Assembly (NCBI GenBank): GCA_934255545.1
Contig: CAKQOE010000013.1
Span: 1 to 55,250, forward strand
DNA from: an uncultured Clostridia bacterium
GTDB taxonomy: Bacteria; Bacillota; Clostridia; Peptostreptococcales; Anaerovoracaceae
Reading direction: 5' to 3'
DNA length: 55,250 bases
A program made the translations under genes and the position numbers. The notes beneath the pieces are model-generated. The model was not told the origin of the DNA. It ran no database searches and saw only the letters and a list, made by a program, of their open reading frames with translations. Shown here in pieces: positions 34,483-44,490 of the stretch (its first letter is position 1; each line of letters opens with the position of its first letter).

Positions 34483-34571
34483 GACTGCGGCGCAGCAGGA
34501 AAATGCGCTGCCGGACGAGCCGTTTTTCACGGATCGGCCGGGCGGCGTCCTGTATGCGCTGCAGTTTTTTT
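34483..34571 (+). terminator. long Rho-independent terminator
   Basis: ACTGCGGCGCA...AGG pairs with CCT...TGCGCTGCAGT across ~89 nt with GC-rich inner stems and runs into TTTTTTT. Confidence 0.6.
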
Positions 34572-34573
34572 AT

Positions 34574-34589
34574 GCGCCCGTGAGGGCGC
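34574..34589 (+). repeat. GC hairpin with GTGA loop
   Basis: GCGCCC-GTGA-GGGCGC is a perfect 6-bp stem placed just after the terminator and before the promoter of the polysaccharide cluster. Confidence 0.5.
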
Positions 34590-34626
34590 GTAATGTTACA
34601 AATACTATTCATTTGTGTGAACTCCA

Positions 34627-34655
34627 TTGAAATACAGGCTCTGTTGTGGCAAAAT
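34627..34655 (+). promoter_or_regulatory. candidate promoter of the polysaccharide cluster
   Basis: TTGAAA (34627-34632), 17-nt spacer, CAAAAT (34650-34655). The -10 is imperfect. Confidence 0.4.
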
Positions 34656-34690
34656 GAATTATTACTGCTCAGGGGGAATTTTCAAAACGT

Positions 34691-36343
34691 ATGATAACTC
34701 AAACGATAAGAAAGTTAATAGATAAAGCTATAAATAAAAGGAAAGCTGCGCTGGCGTTGTGCGGTATTATGCTGATGTCGAGCGCGCCTGTTTACGCGCA
34801 GAGCGCGGCAGAATATCCGTCACAGCAGGCTGTCAGTATAGGAAAGCTGACTGCCGCTGTTGCGGCAGCTGCGGGGACAGGCTCCGGAAGTCAGGCATCT
34901 GCGGCTATAAAAAACGCGCTTTCATCAGCATATGGAGCATCGTCAGAGCAAGGCGCGGCGCTGCGTTCATTCCGCCAGCTTTCCTCAGAAACGGTCATGA
35001 CGACAGATAAGGGCGCTGTTACTCGTACAGAAAGCGAAGCTTCTGATAGTGCCGTAACTGTTAAAAAACGTGTTTACGCCGGCTCAGGTCTGGGTGACTG
35101 CACTGTATATATGGAAAGGATCACTGCAGACAGCTCGTCTGCCGGGCAGACGCTCACCGTGTTTCAGCTTGGAGAAGGGGAGGGTACTGTAAGAAATTAT
35201 GATATTGCTTCTAAAAAATGGAAAACGATAGCTCTTGCTGAGGGAACGCTGCCGTCGGGGATGTATTTCATAAAAACGGGCAGCAGCGAGAGCATATTTA
35301 TAACGCCGCAGGCGTATCGCAGCCGCGAAAACGGCATGATAGAGTCTGTACCGGCATCTGACGGAACCATGCGTGTCTCTAAGCAGAACGGAAGATTTTA
35401 TATTACTGTAAGCGTTCCGGCGCTGTCACAGGGGATGTTCTGTGATTTTACGGCGCTGTGCTCCGGATCGGCGCTTGTAAACTGGAATGATGCGTTTGAT
35501 GTGAGCAAATGGGAAAACTACCGTTTTACGGATGACAACAGATGGTGCTATGACGGCTACTATTACAAGACTCCGTCAAATTATATCCCGTCAGGTACGA
35601 ATTATTTCTACAAGCTTCCGGCGGCGCATATAACGGGAAAAATGGCGCGCAATAAAAACGACGCCGCGTCCCGCGCGTTCAGCCTTGCGATGATAGACGT
35701 CATGAAGGCGCGTTACAACAGCAGCGGCTACATACCGTCTGAAAACGGCAGCCAGTGGCTGCAGAGCACTTATAATATAGGAAAAGGATATTACGATACA
35801 CGCTTCAACACTGACTTTGCGCTCGCTATGATAAATGCAGGTGAGAATTTCGGGGCTAAGCAGCTTATAGACGATGCCGCGGTCTACGGAAAATTCCTCG
35901 TGTCATATGCGGCAAAGCAGCATTATACTGTAGGAAGCGGCGAGTCAGAGGGATGGCTCGTTGATGACTACTGGAATGAGAACGGCAGCCCGAAGCGGAC
36001 GCATGTATCGCTGAACCATCATACTGCAGAGGCTGTGTTCCTGTACAGGCTGGCTGACGCGACAGGCGACGAGTCTTATGCGCAGACGGCTGAAAAAATG
36101 GTAAAGGGTATTGAAAACACTGCGGCTAAGTGGATAATGCCTGACGGAAATCTTTATTATTCATACGGAAACAACGGCCGGATGATAACGGGAGACTACC
36201 CGTATCTGACATATAACGATCTGCTGGAGCTGCAGAGGCTCTGGACAAAACGCCACGGAGCAGCAAATGAAGCAGTATCAAAGCTGATGGCGAGCAAGCT
36301 CGCGTGGATGAACAAAAACGGTATCACAGGTTACAATAAATAA
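34691..36343 (+). CDS. secreted protein with a six-hairpin / C5-epimerase-like C-terminal domain
   Basis: A 550-residue exported protein. A basic N-terminus and a hydrophobic stretch ending in Ala-Gln (VYAQ, ~36) form a signal peptide. Residues ~45-260 are a Ser/Ala-rich beta domain I do not recognise. The C-terminal ~250 residues have the repeated helix pairs of an (alpha/alpha)6 barrel (AFSLAMIDVMKARYNSSGYIP, HTAEAVFLYRLADATGDESY, AEKMVKGIENTAAKWIMPDGN), like D-glucuronyl C5-epimerases and polysaccharide lyases. It opens the polysaccharide cluster and may modify or trim the polymer outside the cell; that is inference. The ribosome binding site AGGGGGA is 13-14 nt upstream, rather far. Confidence 0.6.
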   Translation: MITQTIRKLIDKAINKRKAALALCGIMLMSSAPVYAQSAAEYPSQQAVSIGKLTAAVAAAAGTGSGSQASAAIKNALSSAYGASSEQGAALRSFRQLSSETVMTTDKGAVTRTESEASDSAVTVKKRVYAGSGLGDCTVYMERITADSSSAGQTLTVFQLGEGEGTVRNYDIASKKWKTIALAEGTLPSGMYFIKTGSSESIFITPQAYRSRENGMIESVPASDGTMRVSKQNGRFYITVSVPALSQGMFCDFTALCSGSALVNWNDAFDVSKWENYRFTDDNRWCYDGYYYKTPSNYIPSGTNYFYKLPAAHITGKMARNKNDAASRAFSLAMIDVMKARYNSSGYIPSENGSQWLQSTYNIGKGYYDTRFNTDFALAMINAGENFGAKQLIDDAAVYGKFLVSYAAKQHYTVGSGESEGWLVDDYWNENGSPKRTHVSLNHHTAEAVFLYRLADATGDESYAQTAEKMVKGIENTAAKWIMPDGNLYYSYGNNGRMITGDYPYLTYNDLLELQRLWTKRHGAANEAVSKLMASKLAWMNKNGITGYNK

Positions 36344-36401
36344 GTAACTTTTGATATATTGAAACAGACATCTGTCGTAACTGGAAAAAGGGGGGAAATC
36401 A

Positions 36402-39077
36402 ATGAAAGGGAAGACAAAAAGACTTATAACTATCGCAGTCGCCGGTATAATGCTGCTGGCAGCTTTCGGAAGCGCGGCGGCCTTTGCTGACACGACTGTT
36501 CTTTATCAGAAGTCAGAAAAGCAGGACATAACAGCGGGCCTGACATATGAAAAGAGCACAAGGCTCTACAAATCAGGATGGCTCGATGTTTATGTACTGA
36601 CGATGGACGCGTCAAATACAGATCTCTCGCTTCAGGTCCTTGAGGATGTAAACACTTACGGCGCAAAGAGCACAGTTGAAAAGCTGGCGAAGGATAACGG
36701 AGTTATCGCAGCCGTAAACGGAGACTTCTTTGGTTCGGGTTCTTTGAAATCGAGCATGGGTAATGTAGCAGAAGACGGAAAGGTAGTGGCTACTCAGAAC
36801 TACTACAACTGGAACAACTGGCAGTATGCAGGCATATACGTTGACAGCGCGGGAACACCGTTCATAGATTACATAAAATCTACACTGTCAGTCGTAAACG
36901 CTGCAAATGTAACGCTCACTCTCGGAGCGAAGAATAAAGTCACAGACTTTTCAAAGCCTGTATATTTCGATCGCTCTGCGATCACGTCTACGGCAGCGAT
37001 AGACGCTAAATATTCGTCACTCGTAAAAATGGTAGTTTCAAACGGCGGAATAACATACGTTTCACAGCCGGGTGAGACGGTCCCGGTCCCGGAAAACGGA
37101 TTTATAATAGTCATGAACACATCGAGCCGTGACTATTATCTTCCATATTATAATGTAGGAACTGCGGTAAGCTTTTATGAGAATGAGGACTTTTACATAA
37201 GGCCTCAGAAAAATATAAGCGACATAGTTTTCGGCATGAGCGGAGGCGGCGAAGTGCTCAGGAACGGCGAGATAGTCCAGTACGGCTACACTGTAAGTCC
37301 TTCAACGAACCAGCCGAGAACACTTATAGGCGTAAATAAAGAAAAATCAAAGATATATCTCGTCTGCATAGACGGCAGAAAGAACGGAAAAGGCGCAACT
37401 AACTATGAATGCGGCGCTATACTTAAGGAATACGGCGTTTATGACGCGATACAAATGGACGGCGGCGGATCGACAACTATGGCAGTCCAGAAAAACGGCG
37501 ACTCAGCTGTATCCGTAGTTAACGTACCGAGCGAAGGCGCGCAGCGCGCCGTTGCAAACGGCATAGGCATAAAGGCGAACGGCCCTGCAGGCACTCCTGT
37601 CATGGTAACAGCGTCAGTTGCTGATTCTGAGGACAATATAATGTTCAACGGATTCGCGTCAACGATAAACGCTGCAGTTTACGATGGCCAGCTCAATAAA
37701 ATGAACGTAACTCCGCAGTACAGCTCATCGCTTAAGGGTACATGGAGCGACAGCGCGTTCACTCCCGCGGAGACAGGAAACGGTACGGTAACAGTAACGT
37801 ATGGAGATATCAGCAAAACAATAGATGTAACCGTGCTTAAAGGCGTAGCAGCGCTCCGCGCTGAAGCATACTCATATGCGCTCGTAACAGGACAGAAAAC
37901 AGCACTGACGGCAAAGGCTATAAATCCTGAGGGCTACTCGCTTGACATCGCCCAGAGCGATGTAACATGGTCTGTAGATGATTCAGGCGTGGGACATATA
38001 GACAATGGCTCATTCGTAGCTGACAAGGACGGTCTGTGTACCGTTACGGCAAGATCCGAAAAATACGGTGTTACGGGAACGCTTCAGATAAGCGTAGGCA
38101 AGAAATACGTAGCGATAAACAGCTTCGAAGGCCCGCGCAACATAGTCAATACTTACTATCCGTCATCAGACAGCGGCATAAGCGGCGGCGGGGCCATAGA
38201 CAGCACCATAAGCAAGGACGGACGCTCATCCCTGAGGATAGATTACAGCTTCAAACCTGATACTGTAACGACTCAGTGCGTATATGCAAGCCTGGAAAAG
38301 AACGAGATACTTTTCCCGTCAGGCGTATCTGATTTCGAGATATGGTACAAGGGCGACGGCAGCGGCAACGCGCTTAAAGCTGTAATAAATTACGGCTCAG
38401 GACAGTCAGCAGATGTAACCATTGCAGATAAAATGACAGGAACAGACTGGACGCAGGCAAAAGTATCGCTTCCTTCAGGCGCGGCTGACAACGTAAGATT
38501 AGGCAAGATATACGTAGCTTCATACGGCACAGACGGGACGTCTGAAAAGGGTTCAGTCTATGTTGATTATATTACTGCCCAGGCTGTAGTAGGCGACGCG
38601 GGCGGTCCTGCTTCAGCGAGCGCGACAGACTATATGGCCGCCGACCTTGACAAGCTGACAGGCTCATATACTGCGCTTTCGTCAGCAGCGCCGACGCAGA
38701 ATACGTACTCAAACAACACGAGCGGAAACTTTACAGTGCTCACGCTTGGAGTAACTAACGGCAGCCTGACTAAAAACAACGAAAAGCAGTGGTCTTACAT
38801 CTCTGAGGTAATGAGCGCGTCATACACAGCTAAGAACCTCGTAATAAAAATGAACGTAAGTCCGTGGTCAGGAATAACTGACGTAAAGGAGCGCACAGCG
38901 CTCCACGATCTGCTTAAAACAGCCGGCAGAAAGTACGGTAAAAATGTCGTGGTACTCTTCCCTAACGGAAAGAACGGAGTCGAGATAAAGGATGGTGTAA
39001 GGTATATAGCGGTAGCTTCATCGTCAGGCATCGACTTCAAGGGCGACAGCGAAAATATGTACTATGAATTCAGATAA
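36402..39077 (+). CDS. phosphodiester glycosidase (NAGPA-domain) surface protein
   Basis: An 891-residue exported protein. The signal peptide (~1-29, ending AAAFA) is followed by a NAGPA/phosphodiester-glycosidase domain (~60-390) with AAVNGDFFGSGS, GGGEVLRNGEIV, RTLIGVNKEKSKIYLVCIDGR and the active-site-like AIQMDGGGSTTM. Then come Ig-like (BIG2-type) and beta-sandwich, carbohydrate-binding-like regions (~400-720) and a C-terminal metallophosphatase-like segment (ENMYYEFR end). NAGPA domains cleave N-acetylglucosamine-phosphodiesters; in Bacillota they act on wall polymers. AGGGGGGAAA precedes ATG. It lies 58 nt after the preceding gene, in one cluster. Confidence 0.75.
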   Translation: MKGKTKRLITIAVAGIMLLAAFGSAAAFADTTVLYQKSEKQDITAGLTYEKSTRLYKSGWLDVYVLTMDASNTDLSLQVLEDVNTYGAKSTVEKLAKDNGVIAAVNGDFFGSGSLKSSMGNVAEDGKVVATQNYYNWNNWQYAGIYVDSAGTPFIDYIKSTLSVVNAANVTLTLGAKNKVTDFSKPVYFDRSAITSTAAIDAKYSSLVKMVVSNGGITYVSQPGETVPVPENGFIIVMNTSSRDYYLPYYNVGTAVSFYENEDFYIRPQKNISDIVFGMSGGGEVLRNGEIVQYGYTVSPSTNQPRTLIGVNKEKSKIYLVCIDGRKNGKGATNYECGAILKEYGVYDAIQMDGGGSTTMAVQKNGDSAVSVVNVPSEGAQRAVANGIGIKANGPAGTPVMVTASVADSEDNIMFNGFASTINAAVYDGQLNKMNVTPQYSSSLKGTWSDSAFTPAETGNGTVTVTYGDISKTIDVTVLKGVAALRAEAYSYALVTGQKTALTAKAINPEGYSLDIAQSDVTWSVDDSGVGHIDNGSFVADKDGLCTVTARSEKYGVTGTLQISVGKKYVAINSFEGPRNIVNTYYPSSDSGISGGGAIDSTISKDGRSSLRIDYSFKPDTVTTQCVYASLEKNEILFPSGVSDFEIWYKGDGSGNALKAVINYGSGQSADVTIADKMTGTDWTQAKVSLPSGAADNVRLGKIYVASYGTDGTSEKGSVYVDYITAQAVVGDAGGPASASATDYMAADLDKLTGSYTALSSAAPTQNTYSNNTSGNFTVLTLGVTNGSLTKNNEKQWSYISEVMSASYTAKNLVIKMNVSPWSGITDVKERTALHDLLKTAGRKYGKNVVVLFPNGKNGVEIKDGVRYIAVASSSGIDFKGDSENMYYEFR

Positions 39078-39092
39078 ATGTCATAAATGTGC

Positions 39093-39106
39093 GGGCCTCG
39101 CGGCCC
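39093..39106. repeat. GC hairpin before the flippase gene
   Basis: GGGCC-TCGC-GGCCC is a perfect 5-bp stem (GCGA loop on the minus strand), 16 nt after the preceding stop. Confidence 0.4.
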
Positions 39107-39156
39107 GTGCATGATATGCAGATCTTAAAAGACGGAAAACAAGAAAGTAAAAGGTT

Positions 39157-40656
39157 ATGGCAGAAAATTCCAAAGGAGCGATAGCTAAGGATACAGTAGT
39201 TTATATGATCGCGAAAATGATAGAGGCTGTAGTCGGCATAGTTACTATGTCAGCGATGTCCTACCTTTTCCGCAAGGCCCAGATGGGATATTACTCCACT
39301 GTAAACATAGCTGTCACGATGATAGCGCTCCTGGCTGTGCAGTGGCTCAACCAGTCGGTGCTTAGATATATAAATAAATATGATATAGCAAATAAAAAAG
39401 ATGTATTTATTTCAACTGTGATAAATTCGTGGATGAAAGTCAATGCCGGAGCAGTGGCCGCGGCTGCGGCCGTGGTGGCGGCTCTTAAGGCTGCTTCAGC
39501 ATATTCGGACGCGCTTGCTTCATTTATGTCTGTTTACACGCCGGGCGTGTTCGTTTGCGGTATATTGTGGTTCATTACATATAATACCGCGCAGCTCATG
39601 ATAGCTATGCTGGCTGCGCTGCGAAAGGCAAGAGTTAATCTGCTTCTCTCAGTGATAACAGTATGCGGCAGGCTTGCGCTCATGGTGCTTTTCTGCATGA
39701 TGTGGGGCAGCCGCATAGAATGGATATTCCTGAGCTATTTCATAACCGACGGCGTAGTATCTCTCATAGCTATGAGAGAGCTCAGGCTGCTTTCATATAT
39801 AGGGGCAAGGTCAGACAAAGGTATACTTGCAGAGCTCAAGGCCTACGGGCTGCCGCTCATGGGCAACCAGTTTGCGACGACTATCCTTAACAAGTCTGAC
39901 GTCTATATCGTAATGATCGCTCTGGGCGCGGGAGCGTCCGGCATATATCAGACGAATTATTCGCTGATAGCTACGGCGTTTACTCTCATAAATGCTGCTA
40001 TGATGCGCGGCTGCTATCCGACTATACTGAGAAAGTGGTCAGAGGGCAAAAAAGACGAGGTGCAGACGCTTCTTAACACAGCTGTAAGGATGTATCTTCT
40101 CATAGCAGTACCTGCAGTGGCGGGCGTATGGGCTGTGAGCTATCAGGCTGCATATGCGCTTTTTGCGCCTGAGTATGTAGAGGGACATGTTGTTATGTTC
40201 TGGGTGGCTTTGGGAATGATGTTCCTTGGACTTACAGAATATTCCATTAAAAACTGGGAGCTTCATGCAAACACCTCAGCGATATTTAAGCGCAGCATGA
40301 TAGGCGGTGTTGTGAACGTTGGACTGAATCTCGTCCTCGTAAAGCTACTTGACAGCTATTTTATAGCGTCGGTGACGACGTTCCTGGGATTTTTCGTATA
40401 TTTCCTGCTTGCTGTATTTGGTACCAGAAAGCACCTTATATGGCATATAAAGGCAAGAAGCCTCTTTAATATACTTCTGTCTGCCGCCGTTATGGCAGGT
40501 GTGATAAAATTAATGGAGAGCGTGCTGCCTGAGGGTAAATTATATTTGGCTTTATTTATATTCTGTGGTATCATTGTGTACGGATTGATGCTGGCTCTTA
40601 CGGGCGAAGTGCGCGATGAGCTCAGTATTATAAGGGCAAAACTCATCAGGAAGTGA
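39157..40656 (+). CDS. polysaccharide flippase (MOP superfamily)
   Basis: A 499-residue membrane protein with 12-14 predicted helices, of the Wzx/RfbX-type oligosaccharide flippases. The N-terminus IAKDTVVYMIAKMIEAVVGIVTMSAMSYLFRKAQMGYYS and a mid-protein LMGNQFATTILNKSDVYIVM are family-typical. It would move lipid-linked repeat units across the membrane for the ligase-like protein at 45006. AAAAGG is only a few nucleotides before the ATG. There is no terminator before the dehydrogenase gene, so it is probably co-transcribed. Confidence 0.85.
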   Translation: MAENSKGAIAKDTVVYMIAKMIEAVVGIVTMSAMSYLFRKAQMGYYSTVNIAVTMIALLAVQWLNQSVLRYINKYDIANKKDVFISTVINSWMKVNAGAVAAAAAVVAALKAASAYSDALASFMSVYTPGVFVCGILWFITYNTAQLMIAMLAALRKARVNLLLSVITVCGRLALMVLFCMMWGSRIEWIFLSYFITDGVVSLIAMRELRLLSYIGARSDKGILAELKAYGLPLMGNQFATTILNKSDVYIVMIALGAGASGIYQTNYSLIATAFTLINAAMMRGCYPTILRKWSEGKKDEVQTLLNTAVRMYLLIAVPAVAGVWAVSYQAAYALFAPEYVEGHVVMFWVALGMMFLGLTEYSIKNWELHANTSAIFKRSMIGGVVNVGLNLVLVKLLDSYFIASVTTFLGFFVYFLLAVFGTRKHLIWHIKARSLFNILLSAAVMAGVIKLMESVLPEGKLYLALFIFCGIIVYGLMLALTGEVRDELSIIRAKLIRK

Positions 40657-40713
40657 TCCTGGCGGGAAATGGATGAAACATTTTTATGTTAATATAAGAA
40701 AGGAAGCAATCAG

Positions 40714-41976
40714 ATGAAGAAAAGCATTTGCGTGATCGGCATAGGCTATGTAGGTCTTCCTACTGCGGCTATGTTCGCGACTCATGGTCATCAGGTCGTG
40801 GGATATGATGTGAATGAAAAAGCAATCGATGCTCTCAATAAGGGTGAGACTATCATCGAAGAGCCTTTCCTCGGCGACATGGTAAAACAGGCCGTAGCAG
40901 AAGGACACCTCGTTGGTTCTACTGAATGCCCTGTTGGCAGCGATGTATATATCATTTCAGTTCCGACACCTATCAATCCTGATAAGACAGCCGATATGAG
41001 GTTTGTCGAATCAGCTACAAGAACAATAACTCCGTGTCTCAGACCGGGAGCAATAGTAGTTCTGGAGTCTACATCTCCACCGAGAACTGTTACAGATCTC
41101 ATGCTGCCTATACTTAAGGAATCAGGTCTTACACCTGGTGAAGATCTGTTCGTAGCGCACTCTCCTGAAAGGATACTTCCGGGAAAAGCGCTCGAAGAGC
41201 TCAGAACAAACAGCCGTATCGTAGGCGGTATAACTGAAGAATCAGCACAGAAGGTCAGGGATGTATATAAGAGCTTCGTTGAAGGCGAGATATTACTTAC
41301 TGACTCTACTACAGCTGAAATGTGCAAGCTTATGGAAAATACATTCAGAGATGTAAATATCGCCCTCGCTAATGAGCTCGCAAAGATGAGTGAAGAAGTA
41401 GGCGTAAACTGCTGGGATGTTATCCGTATGGCTAACCAGCATCCAAGAGTAAACTTCCTGGATCCAGGTCCGGGCGTAGGCGGCCACTGCATTCCGCTCG
41501 ATCCATGGTTCCTCGTTGAAAAGTGCGAGAACGCTAAGCTCATAAAGCAGGCAAGACTCAACAACGATTCAATGCCTGCATATGTTCTTTCAAAGCTTGA
41601 AGCGCTTTTAGGCGGTCTTAAGGGTAAGAAAGTTGCATTATTCGGCGTTACATATAAGCCGAATATCGATGATATCAGAGAATCACCGATCATGCATCTC
41701 AAGGATCTCCTCCTCGAAGCAGGTGCTGAGGTAAGGATCTGCGATCCTCACGCTGCACGCAAGCTTGACGTGACTTATGATGCATATGACGCATGCGATG
41801 GAAGCGATATCGCTGTTCTCGGTGTAAACCACGAGCAGTTCAGGAATATTGACTTCGAAAAAATGGCAGAAAAGCTGTCAAACAAGGTTGTATTCGATAC
41901 AAGAAACTTCTGGGACAGAGAAGCTGTCGAAAAGGCAGGAATAAAATACGTACTTCTCGGTGACTACAGAAGATAA
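40714..41976 (+). CDS. wecC: UDP-N-acetyl-D-mannosamine dehydrogenase
   Basis: A 420-residue cytoplasmic enzyme of the UDP-glucose/UDP-ManNAc dehydrogenase family that oxidises UDP-ManNAc to UDP-ManNAcA with NAD+. The Rossmann motif GIGYVGLPTA starts at residue 9, SVPTPINPDKTADM and AHSPERILPGKAL favour the WecC branch, and the catalytic Cys lies in PGVGGHCIPLDPW near 258. A close relative acting on UDP-GlcNAc or UDP-GalNAc cannot be excluded. Codon use is strongly biased towards GTT/ATC/CTC. AAAGGAAG precedes ATG, and a strong terminator follows the gene, so later genes need a promoter or read-through. Confidence 0.88.
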   Translation: MKKSICVIGIGYVGLPTAAMFATHGHQVVGYDVNEKAIDALNKGETIIEEPFLGDMVKQAVAEGHLVGSTECPVGSDVYIISVPTPINPDKTADMRFVESATRTITPCLRPGAIVVLESTSPPRTVTDLMLPILKESGLTPGEDLFVAHSPERILPGKALEELRTNSRIVGGITEESAQKVRDVYKSFVEGEILLTDSTTAEMCKLMENTFRDVNIALANELAKMSEEVGVNCWDVIRMANQHPRVNFLDPGPGVGGHCIPLDPWFLVEKCENAKLIKQARLNNDSMPAYVLSKLEALLGGLKGKKVALFGVTYKPNIDDIRESPIMHLKDLLLEAGAEVRICDPHAARKLDVTYDAYDACDGSDIAVLGVNHEQFRNIDFEKMAEKLSNKVVFDTRNFWDREAVEKAGIKYVLLGDYRR

Positions 41977-42005
41977 TTATCTGTTTCCGCAGCCGGGAAA
42001 TATTC

Positions 42006-42049
42006 AGGGTTGTTGCAAGAAAATATGTAAAAATGCAACAACCCTTTTC
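42006..42049 (+). terminator. terminator after wecC
   Basis: AGGGTTGTTGCA / TGCAACAACCCT is a perfect 12-bp stem with a 16-nt loop followed by TTT. It divides the cluster. Confidence 0.75.
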
Positions 42050-42075
42050 GTATATATGGTTATGGTAATTTTAAG

Positions 42076-43335
42076 ATGAAAAAAGTATTAATGATAGCAA
42101 ACCAGTTTCCGCCTATGGGCGGAGCAGGCGTGCAGCGCAGTGTAAAGTTCGTTAAGCACCTGCGCACATTCGGGTATGAGCCTGTTGTACTGACGCGCGA
42201 TATCGGAAACATGCAGCTTAAGGATGAAACGCTTATGGCTGATGTGCCTGACGGCGTAAAGATATACAGGACAAAGCCGCTCGAATCACCTGAACTCGGT
42301 GGGATTATGAGGATACCGGGTAAGGTTCTCGGAAAGATAGTTATACCTGATACTGCATATTTCTGGTACCGTAATTCAAGGAAAAAGGCACTTGAAATAG
42401 TTAAGAATGAAAATATAGATATAGTCTATACGACATCCGCCCCTTACAGCGATCATCTTCTCGGAATGTATATAAAGGAACATATGCCTTCTGTAAAATG
42501 GGCAGCTGATTTCAGAGACGAGTGGACAAATAATCCGTATTTTCTTGATAATCCGAGAAATCCGGTGAGGACTAAGATAGAAAAAGATATGGAGCACCGG
42601 GTTATGACGGAGGCGGATCTCCTTATAACGAATACTCCGGTGATGAGAGCAAACTTCATAAGAAATAATAATATATCCGGCGACAACTTCGTTGTCATAC
42701 CTAACGGATATGATATAGAAGATTTTACAGGAATGGATACTGCTTCCATGCCTCACAATGAAAAGTTCACTATGGTATATACAGGCGCGCTTTACGGACG
42801 ACGCAAGCCGGATAATTTCTTCAAAGCGCTCAGCGAGCTCAAAAAAGAAGGCTCTGTCGATACGGGACGTATCGAGGTAAGGCTCATAGGCAATTATCAT
42901 AATGATAAGCTTCAGGCTCAGATAGACAGCTTCGATCTTACTGAATGCATCAGGATAATAGGGTATGTGCCTCATAACGTCTGCATATCGCATCAGATAT
43001 CAGCGGACGCACTCATCCTCATAGAAGGAAGCGGACGCGGCGCTGACGCATTCTACACGGGAAAGATATTCGAGTATATGAATACTAACCGTCCTGTAAT
43101 AGCAGTGCTCCCGCACGGCTGTGCGGCTGACCTTGTAAGAGAGAGCCGTATAGGAGAAGTGGCTGACGCAGACAGCGTTGAAGAGATAAAGAAGGTCATA
43201 AAAGATCTTTACGATCAGTGGACTGACGGAACGTTATCTTTTTCTCCGGACCGCAGCGTAATAGAGCGTTATGAGAGAAAGAAACTTACAGAGGCTCTGG
43301 CAGAAGCGTTTGACAGTGTCTGCGCTGAGAACTGA
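42076..43335 (+). CDS. family 4-type glycosyltransferase
   Basis: A 419-residue GT-B enzyme. The N-terminus IANQFPPMGGAGVQRSVKF is the usual GT4 donor/acceptor loop, and the C-terminal half has FTMVYTGALYGRRKPDNF and the E-rich EYMNTNRPVIAVLPHGC segment. A short WYRNSRKKALEI region may touch the membrane. It would add one sugar to the lipid-linked repeat unit; donor and linkage are unknown. No strong ribosome binding site is seen. The next gene starts 12 nt after the stop. Confidence 0.85.
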   Translation: MKKVLMIANQFPPMGGAGVQRSVKFVKHLRTFGYEPVVLTRDIGNMQLKDETLMADVPDGVKIYRTKPLESPELGGIMRIPGKVLGKIVIPDTAYFWYRNSRKKALEIVKNENIDIVYTTSAPYSDHLLGMYIKEHMPSVKWAADFRDEWTNNPYFLDNPRNPVRTKIEKDMEHRVMTEADLLITNTPVMRANFIRNNNISGDNFVVIPNGYDIEDFTGMDTASMPHNEKFTMVYTGALYGRRKPDNFFKALSELKKEGSVDTGRIEVRLIGNYHNDKLQAQIDSFDLTECIRIIGYVPHNVCISHQISADALILIEGSGRGADAFYTGKIFEYMNTNRPVIAVLPHGCAADLVRESRIGEVADADSVEEIKKVIKDLYDQWTDGTLSFSPDRSVIERYERKKLTEALAEAFDSVCAEN

Positions 43336-43347
43336 TGGTGACTGGAT

Positions 43348-44490
43348 ATGAAAATTCTTCATTTCATAAGCGGAGGCGATACAGGGGGAGCTAAAACTCA
43401 CGTATTTACTCTGCTGACAAATCTTAAAGAAAGAAATATAGACGTAGAGCTGCTGTGCATAATGGAAAGCCCGTTTACAGAAGAGGCTCGTAAGCTTGGT
43501 CTCAAGGTGACTGTGATACCTCAGGTAAAGAGATATGATCTTACTGTAAATCAGAAGATATGCCGTTATATAAATGAAAGCGGCTGCGATCTGCTGCATT
43601 GCCACGGCGCGCGCGCAAATTTCATAGCGATGTTTATCATGAAAAAGATCCGCGTTCCTGCGATAACTACCATACACAGCAATTACAAGCTTGATTTCAA
43701 GGGCAACCGCAGAAAGCAGATGCTGTACACGCCTATGAATGCAATGGCGCTTAAGAAATTCAGACATATGCTGTGCGTCACTCAGAATCTAAAGGATATA
43801 ATGGTAGAAAATGGCTTCAGAGCCGAATATATAGATGTCATATACAATGGTATCTATTTCGGATCTGATATACAGACTCTTTCTGAGGACGATTTTTTCA
43901 AGGCTGTTGGCGTAAAACGCGATCCTGCTAAAAAATATGTAGGGATAGCGGCCAGGCTTAACGCAATAAAGGGCTTTGATATATTTCTCAGGTCAGCGGA
44001 GCTGACGTCCTCGAGGAGGGATGACATTGATTATCTTATTCTTGGAGGCGGAGAGCTGTGGGACGAGTGTCAGTCATTCATTAAGGAAAAGGGCCTTACC
44101 GACAGAGTGCACATGCCGGGCATGATAAACGATCCCGTAATAATGAACAGCTTCTATAAATATATAGACATAAATACGCTGAGCTCATACTCAGAGGGAT
44201 TTCCTTATGCGCTGCTTGAGGGAGCGCGCATGAAAACTGCGACTGTCTCGACAAATGTCGGCGGCATACCTGAGATGATAACTGACGGGAAAACAGGCTA
44301 TCTGGTACCGTCGGGAGATGCGGAGGCTTTTGCTGAGAAGATAGAGCTTCTGTGCAGTGATGATGAGCTGAGAAGGCGTATGGGTGAAGCTTTTTACGAG
44401 GATGCTGACGCCAGATTTTCAGTAAAGTCTATGATAGACACGCATATAGACATATACAGCAGAATTATAGCAGAGGAAGGTAGAAGGTAA
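43348..44490 (+). CDS. family 4-type glycosyltransferase
   Basis: A 380-residue GT-B enzyme, clearly GT4: HFISGGDTGGAKTHVFTLL at the start, LLHCHGARANF, KYVGIAARLNAIKGFDIFL, and the nucleotide-sugar-binding SSYSEGFPYALLEGARM with GIPEMITDG. It differs from its neighbour by containing the full E-x7-E motif. It probably adds another sugar of the repeat unit. The stop is directly followed by the DUF4330 start with no gap. Confidence 0.9.
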   Translation: MKILHFISGGDTGGAKTHVFTLLTNLKERNIDVELLCIMESPFTEEARKLGLKVTVIPQVKRYDLTVNQKICRYINESGCDLLHCHGARANFIAMFIMKKIRVPAITTIHSNYKLDFKGNRRKQMLYTPMNAMALKKFRHMLCVTQNLKDIMVENGFRAEYIDVIYNGIYFGSDIQTLSEDDFFKAVGVKRDPAKKYVGIAARLNAIKGFDIFLRSAELTSSRRDDIDYLILGGGELWDECQSFIKEKGLTDRVHMPGMINDPVIMNSFYKYIDINTLSSYSEGFPYALLEGARMKTATVSTNVGGIPEMITDGKTGYLVPSGDAEAFAEKIELLCSDDELRRRMGEAFYEDADARFSVKSMIDTHIDIYSRIIAEEGRR